From CAZGSV01 sp964528605 (GTDB lineage: Bacteria > Armatimonadota > Zipacnadia > CAZGSV01): a stretch of 55,752 bases of DNA. The notes beneath the pieces are model-generated. The model was not told the DNA's origin. It made no database searches and saw nothing but the letters and a program-made list of their open reading frames with translations. The translations under genes and the position numbers were made by a program. The stretch lies in contig CAZGSV010000012.1 in the NCBI GenBank assembly GCA_964528605.1, positions 1 through 55,752 on the forward strand, written 5' to 3'. Of this stretch, positions 52,797-55,752 are shown piece after piece. Position 1 is the first letter of the stretch. Each line of letters starts with the position of its first letter.

Positions 52797-53013
52797 TCCA
52801 TTTCTCCTCGAGAAACACGCATTGCGCCTCCACAATCTGCCTCAGTCGGCGCAACTCATGCGCATTGTACCCGACGGACCTGGCAAGAGCCACAGGCCGG
52901 AGCCAGAACTTGGCGTAGTTGCCCCCCGACTCCACATGAATGTGCGGCGGCTCCCGGCCCTCGTTGCTGAAGAAGAAGAACCGGAAGCCCCGGACTCTCA
53001 ATATAGTCGGCAG
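52777..53013 (-). CDS. DUF4160 protein (toxin-antitoxin-like partner)
   Basis: About 78 residues. The core RVRGFRFFFFSNEG, EPPHIHVE and AKFWLRPVALA is typical of DUF4160, and the HIHVE block is its most conserved part. Family members begin Met-Pro-Thr; here the frame has CTG-CCG-ACT (Leu-Pro-Thr) at 53013, so the start is CTG 53013 or the later TTG 53001. This may be a decayed ATG. It overlaps the DUF2442 gene, in the normal order for such pairs. Confidence 0.82.
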   Translation of the reverse strand: MPTILRVRGFRFFFFSNEGREPPHIHVESGGNYAKFWLRPVALARSVGYNAHELRRLRQIVEAQCVFLEEKWNERFGR

Positions 53014-53031
53014 CGTCTGCTTGCGCTTTGC

Positions 53032-53121
53032 CTAGAACCTCTTCCTCATATCCCAATACGCCTGCAGGCACTCCACCGCGTTCTCGACGGGCACGTTGGG
53101 CGGGATGTGATTGCCCACGGC
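53032..53121 (-). pseudogene. 3' fragment of a URO-D-like gene (direct repeat copy 1)
   Basis: Encodes AVGNHIPPNVPV, ENAVECLQAYWDMRK and a stop. 53047-53121 is nearly identical (two differences seen in 75) to 53856-53930, the 3' end of the complete URO-D-like gene at 53844-54866, in the same orientation. Nothing else of a second gene copy is present. The two copies bracket the DUF433/DUF5615 pair. Confidence 0.9.
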
Positions 53122-53160
53122 CCAGCCGCACCAGAGCAGCGCCGGCCGCCTCTCACCGTG

Positions 53161-53522
53161 CTAGCCGGGGCTACGTACACGCAACTTTCTCGGCCCAACG
53201 ACGACCAGACAGCCGCGGGTCTCGTGGCCGCTCAGCGCTTTGAGGGCCGCGACCAGGCGCTCCGCCGCTCCGATACCGTGTGCCTGTTCACCATCCTGAG
53301 CAAGATGATCCCGCCGTGAGCGCCCAGGGGAAACTGCCGCAGGTCGCCAAACTCAACGTCCCTAGTGAGCAACGCAAGCCCGCGCTCCTGTGCGGCGTCG
53401 AACACCGCCCGATCAGAGGCCCCCCGCAAATCCGCTTCGGACGCGGTGAGGACGGAATGCCCCTCCGCTCGGAGGCAGTCAACCACGAGCCGGGGGATGT
53501 CTTCGTCGGCGAGAACGTTCAA
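53161..53522 (-). pseudogene. DUF5615 (PIN-like) toxin gene with a frameshift
   Basis: From TTG 53522 the frame encodes NVLADEDIPRLVVDCLRAEG, LRGASDRAVFDAAQERGLAL, LTRDVEFGDLRQFP and GGIILLRMVN, the PIN-like core of DUF5615 with its conserved Asp residues. It then runs to a stop at 53232. The expected C-terminus (AERLVAALKALSG, CLVVVGPRKLRVR) continues in another frame to the TAG at 53161-53163. So one base has been gained or lost around 53265-53285. The gene would be about 120 codons when intact. Its start overlaps the DUF433 stop by 4 bp. Sequencing error is the alternative to real inactivation. Confidence 0.8.
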
Positions 53523-53758
53523 TCGAGCGCAAACTCCTCGACCCTCTGCCCTCCCACGACCCGCCGAGCGTACTCCACTGCCGCCAACACATCCTCCACT
53601 GCTAGGCCGTACTCCCCTGCCACCGCCTCGGCGCTCATGCCGGCGGCAAGGTGGCCTAGAACCAGTTCCACAGGAATTCTGGTTCCGGCGATCACCGGCC
53701 GACCCCCCTGCACGTCCGGCCGCACTACGATCCGGCTGGTCAGGTCACTCGCGTTCAA
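53519..53758 (-). CDS. DUF433 protein (antitoxin-like)
   Basis: 79 residues from TTG 53758, with AGGAGGAGAGAGCC just upstream. The DUF433 signature is clear: RIVVRPDVQGGRPVIAGTRI, PVELVLGHLAAGMS and a helix-turn-helix-like EYGLAVEDVLAAVEYARR. DUF433 is usually paired with a PIN-like DUF5615 as a VapBC-type toxin-antitoxin module, as here. The 4-bp overlap (TTGA) with the toxin start means coupled translation. Confidence 0.88.
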   Translation of the reverse strand: MNASDLTSRIVVRPDVQGGRPVIAGTRIPVELVLGHLAAGMSAEAVAGEYGLAVEDVLAAVEYARRVVGGQRVEEFALD

Positions 53759-53843
53759 GGCTCTCTCCTCCTGGCAACCCCTCAACCAGCCCCAGTGTAC
53801 CCGAACACGTCGCCTCAGCCAAGGCCAGCCGCGCCCGCACGCA

Positions 53844-54866
53844 CTACCGCCGCCGCATATCCCAATACGCCTGCAAGCACTCCACCGCGTTTTCGACGGG
53901 CACGTTGGGCGGGATGTGATTGCCCACGGCAAAAAAGTAGCCGGGGCAGTTCCGCCCCAGGTCCATACACCGCTTCACCTCGGCGCGCACTTGCTCCTTG
54001 GTCCCAAAGGTCAGGATGCGGCAGTCGGCGTTGCCGATGATGCTGTGCGTCTGCCCGTACTTGCCCACGACGTACTCGAGGTCAGTGAGCGGCTCGAAGA
54101 TGAAGCCCTGCGCTCCGGCAGCGGCCAGGTCGTCAACGAACTCGGTGAAGTCACCGTCGGAGCAAAAGAGCACGATCTTGCCCGCATCGCGGAGGACCTC
54201 CCAGTACTTCGCAAAGCGCGGAAACACGTAGCGGCGATACCAGTCCGGGCGGAAGATGGCACCCTGCGTCCAAACCATGTCGTCGTGAGTCAGGAAAACC
54301 TCGATGTCCGTCTTGGCCCAGGCCTGCGTGTAGGCCATGATGATGCGGTAGGCCTTCTCCATCACCGCGTCGAAGCGCTCCTCATCCAGGCCCACGGCGG
54401 TGAGCAGCGGCTCCCAGCCGAACATGGCGATGGCAAAGGAGACGAAGGAGCGGTAGATGCCGCCCGGGAGCACCGCATCCGTCTTCGGCTGGCTGTTCTT
54501 CCACCCGGCCTGATACCTCTCCGCCTGCTCTTTGATGTTGGGGATGCCGTATTCCTCGATGGGGTCGAAGGCGTAGATGTCTTCGGGAGTTGGGAAGGGG
54601 TAGTAGGTGGTGGGGCGGTAGTCGGACCAGTCCTCCATCCAGAAGGCGTGGCCCATATCGGTGAAGCGGCCAGGCATCTCGGGAAGGTCGGTGGTCCAGA
54701 TGAAGTCGAGGTCGAGTTTCTTGTTATAGGCTTCGTCTATGCGGGGGTCATCGCGCGACAGGCCGGTGAGCGCCGGCTTGAGCGCACGCAGCGAGATGTA
54801 CTGCGTGTGGGGGATGATATCCGGGCACTGCAGTTTGATCGCCGCCATGCCGCGTTCGTAACTCAT
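53844..54866 (-). CDS. Uroporphyrinogen decarboxylase (URO-D)-like protein
   Basis: 340 residues from ATG 54866. The late URO-D fold elements are clear (IVLFCSDGDFTEFVDDLAAA, GFIFEPLTDLEYVVGKYG, HSIIGNADCRILTFGT, GNHIPPNVPVENAVECLQAY). The N-terminus differs from haem-pathway HemE and contains FDPIEEYGIP and an aromatic run (TTYYPFPTPEDIYAF). Position 53856-53930 at its 3' end is duplicated at 53047-53121. It probably belongs to the methyltransferase-like branch. A deoxyhypusine-synthase-like gene follows upstream across a repeat-filled gap. Confidence 0.83.
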   Translation of the reverse strand: MSYERGMAAIKLQCPDIIPHTQYISLRALKPALTGLSRDDPRIDEAYNKKLDLDFIWTTDLPEMPGRFTDMGHAFWMEDWSDYRPTTYYPFPTPEDIYAFDPIEEYGIPNIKEQAERYQAGWKNSQPKTDAVLPGGIYRSFVSFAIAMFGWEPLLTAVGLDEERFDAVMEKAYRIIMAYTQAWAKTDIEVFLTHDDMVWTQGAIFRPDWYRRYVFPRFAKYWEVLRDAGKIVLFCSDGDFTEFVDDLAAAGAQGFIFEPLTDLEYVVGKYGQTHSIIGNADCRILTFGTKEQVRAEVKRCMDLGRNCPGYFFAVGNHIPPNVPVENAVECLQAYWDMRRR

Positions 54867-55412
54867 CTGTCGTTGTGTTCCTCTCTCCGGTCTCCGTGCC
54901 GATGATACCAGAAAGGCACCCCGCGCACGCGCTCGCCCGGAACTCAAACCTCCGAGTTTCACCTGCTGGCGGGCCTACAGCCCTCCCCGTGGCCCACCCC
55001 AACGTAGGGGCGGGCCCCCGTGCCCGCCCTCGGCTACTAGCGACAGCAACCGGTTTGATCCGTCTCCCATTCCCCTCTCGCGGTAGCGTCCGGCTTTGCC
55101 CTGCTCTGCTGAAAACACCCCCGCCCGGGGCTTTGGGTTGCAGCGTCGGGCTTTGCGCCCGACGTGAATCACGCGTCCCGCTTGCCCGCCGGAGGAGGGC
55201 GTCCCTGCCGGACGTTCTGCGCCCGGCCCCGCCGTTGGCGGGGTCTGCCTCAGGCACTACCCCCCGCCAGAGGCGGGGGGCGCTACATCTCGGTGCGAAC
55301 GTGTTGGGCGTGCTGCTGCAGTAGAACCCTCTCAACAGAGCAGGTTCACCCTGGGCGCCCGGCATCGTCGGGGCTAAACCCCGACGCTACAGGCCAGGCC
55401 CCCCCCGCCGCC
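54867..55412. repeat. 546-bp intergenic region filled with hairpins
   Basis: No gene. GTAG-foot hairpins lie at 55004-55029 (plus; GGGCGGGC/GCCCGCCC), 55260-55286 (minus; CCCCCCGCC-TCT-GGCGGGGGG) and 55366-55390 (minus; CGTCGGGG-TTTAG-CCCCGACG). A GCAG variant lies near 55139-55165. 55208-55243 is the exact inverted copy of 26628-26663. The promoter of the URO-D-like gene is not evident. Confidence 0.7.
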
Positions 55413-55752
55413 TTATCCGCCGGCGACCAGCAGTTTGTAGAGCGACGGGACCGTCTCCTCGAACAGCCCCCGCACGTAATACCCCTGGCCCCCGAACGCC
55501 TCGGGGATACGGGTGACGATGCTCTTGATGTCGCGGAAATAATACGTCGGCTTGGTCTCGTCGCGCGCCTCGTCGAAATCCGCCGGCCGCATGTCAAAGT
55601 CGCCGGTGATGATCCCGTGGCAGGGCGCGCCCACGTTGCTCACCATGGAAACCGTCTTCAGCAGCACCTCCGGCCCCGTCACCGCCGAGCCGACGTTCAG
55701 CACCACGCCGCCCTCCGTCATCTTCTCCACCTCGGCGCAGTAGATGCCGAAG
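55413..55752 (-). CDS. Deoxyhypusine-synthase-like protein, C-terminal part
   Basis: The frame is open to the window edge; 113 residues are visible up to the stop at 55413. The block GGVVLNVGSAVTGPEVLLKT followed by NVGAPCHGIITGDFDMRP and ending VRGLFEETVPSLYKLL resembles the NAD-binding C-terminal region of bacterial deoxyhypusine-synthase-like proteins, whose role in bacteria is largely unknown because true hypusine is absent. The catalytic Lys region lies outside the window. Confidence is moderate, as only the end is seen. Confidence 0.6.
   Translation of the reverse strand, partial: FGIYCAEVEKMTEGGVVLNVGSAVTGPEVLLKTVSMVSNVGAPCHGIITGDFDMRPADFDEARDETKPTYYFRDIKSIVTRIPEAFGGQGYYVRGLFEETVPSLYKLLVAGG

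Overview
The window is GC-rich chromosomal DNA from an uncultured-type carbohydrate- and sulfoglycan-degrading bacterium. The gene set is typical of the Planctomycetota/Lentisphaerota/Armatimonadota kind of genome: secreted glycoside hydrolases, sulfatases with a radical-SAM maturase, a DUF1080 and a DUF4838 protein, an oligogalacturonate-lyase-like propeller, several uroporphyrinogen-decarboxylase-like proteins, Fe-S aldo/keto reductase and dispersed hairpin repeats. The phylum is an inference from gene content. No rRNA or marker gene fixes it.

Layout. 1-5.7 kb (minus strand): the 5' part of a lipoprotein subtilase, a GH28 pectinase fused to a formylglycine-generating-enzyme domain, and a GH30 hydrolase. 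6.0-15.1 kb: a CAU-anticodon tRNA, an aminomutase-like class III aminotransferase with a UroD-like protein, an Arg-rich repeat protein, a GH99-like protein, tRNA-Glu, a PL22-like propeller with a collapsed 41-codon paralogue, a six-hairpin glycosidase and a GHL6-type hydrolase cut off at its 3' end. 15.2-20.5 kb: a lower-GC defence island reading leftward, with a BfiI-like PLD restriction endonuclease, two DNA methyltransferases and an HD dNTPase. A 28-bp tRNA 3'-end fragment lies at its right. 20.9-26.5 kb: DUF4838, DUF1080, a small membrane protein, a membrane glycosyltransferase-like protein and a truncated CBM9-like protein. 26.9-31.0 kb (plus strand): sulfatase, anaerobic sulfatase maturase, sulfatase. 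31.5-39.8 kb: dCMP deaminase, a large secreted protein of unknown function, a rubrerythrin-like protein, an aldo/keto reductase and a CBM9 plus TIM-barrel hydrolase.

39.8-41.0 kb is a scar: a 69-bp tandem repeat and a 285-bp duplication abut the broken 5' end of a HAD hydrolase gene and the broken 3' end of its upstream neighbour. 41.1-43.8 kb is a compact three-gene cassette: an unknown Cys-containing protein, an N4-cytosine-type methyltransferase and a divergent DHH-like protein. I consider it the best candidate for an undescribed system. 43.9-51.1 kb: MFS exporter, UroD-like protein, a sialidase-like protein and an unknown secreted protein. 51.1-55.7 kb: palindromic repeats, two cold-shock genes sharing a conserved 5' leader, two small toxin-antitoxin-like pairs (one frameshifted and bracketed by a 75-bp direct repeat derived from the end of a uroD-like gene), a UroD-like gene, more palindromes and the C-terminal end of a deoxyhypusine-synthase-like gene.

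Together the catabolic genes suggest breakdown of pectic and sulfated polysaccharides, with the sulfatase maturase activating its flanking sulfatases. Intergenic DNA is rich in hairpins with a GTAG foot, which resemble REP elements. No transposase, integrase or CRISPR array is visible.
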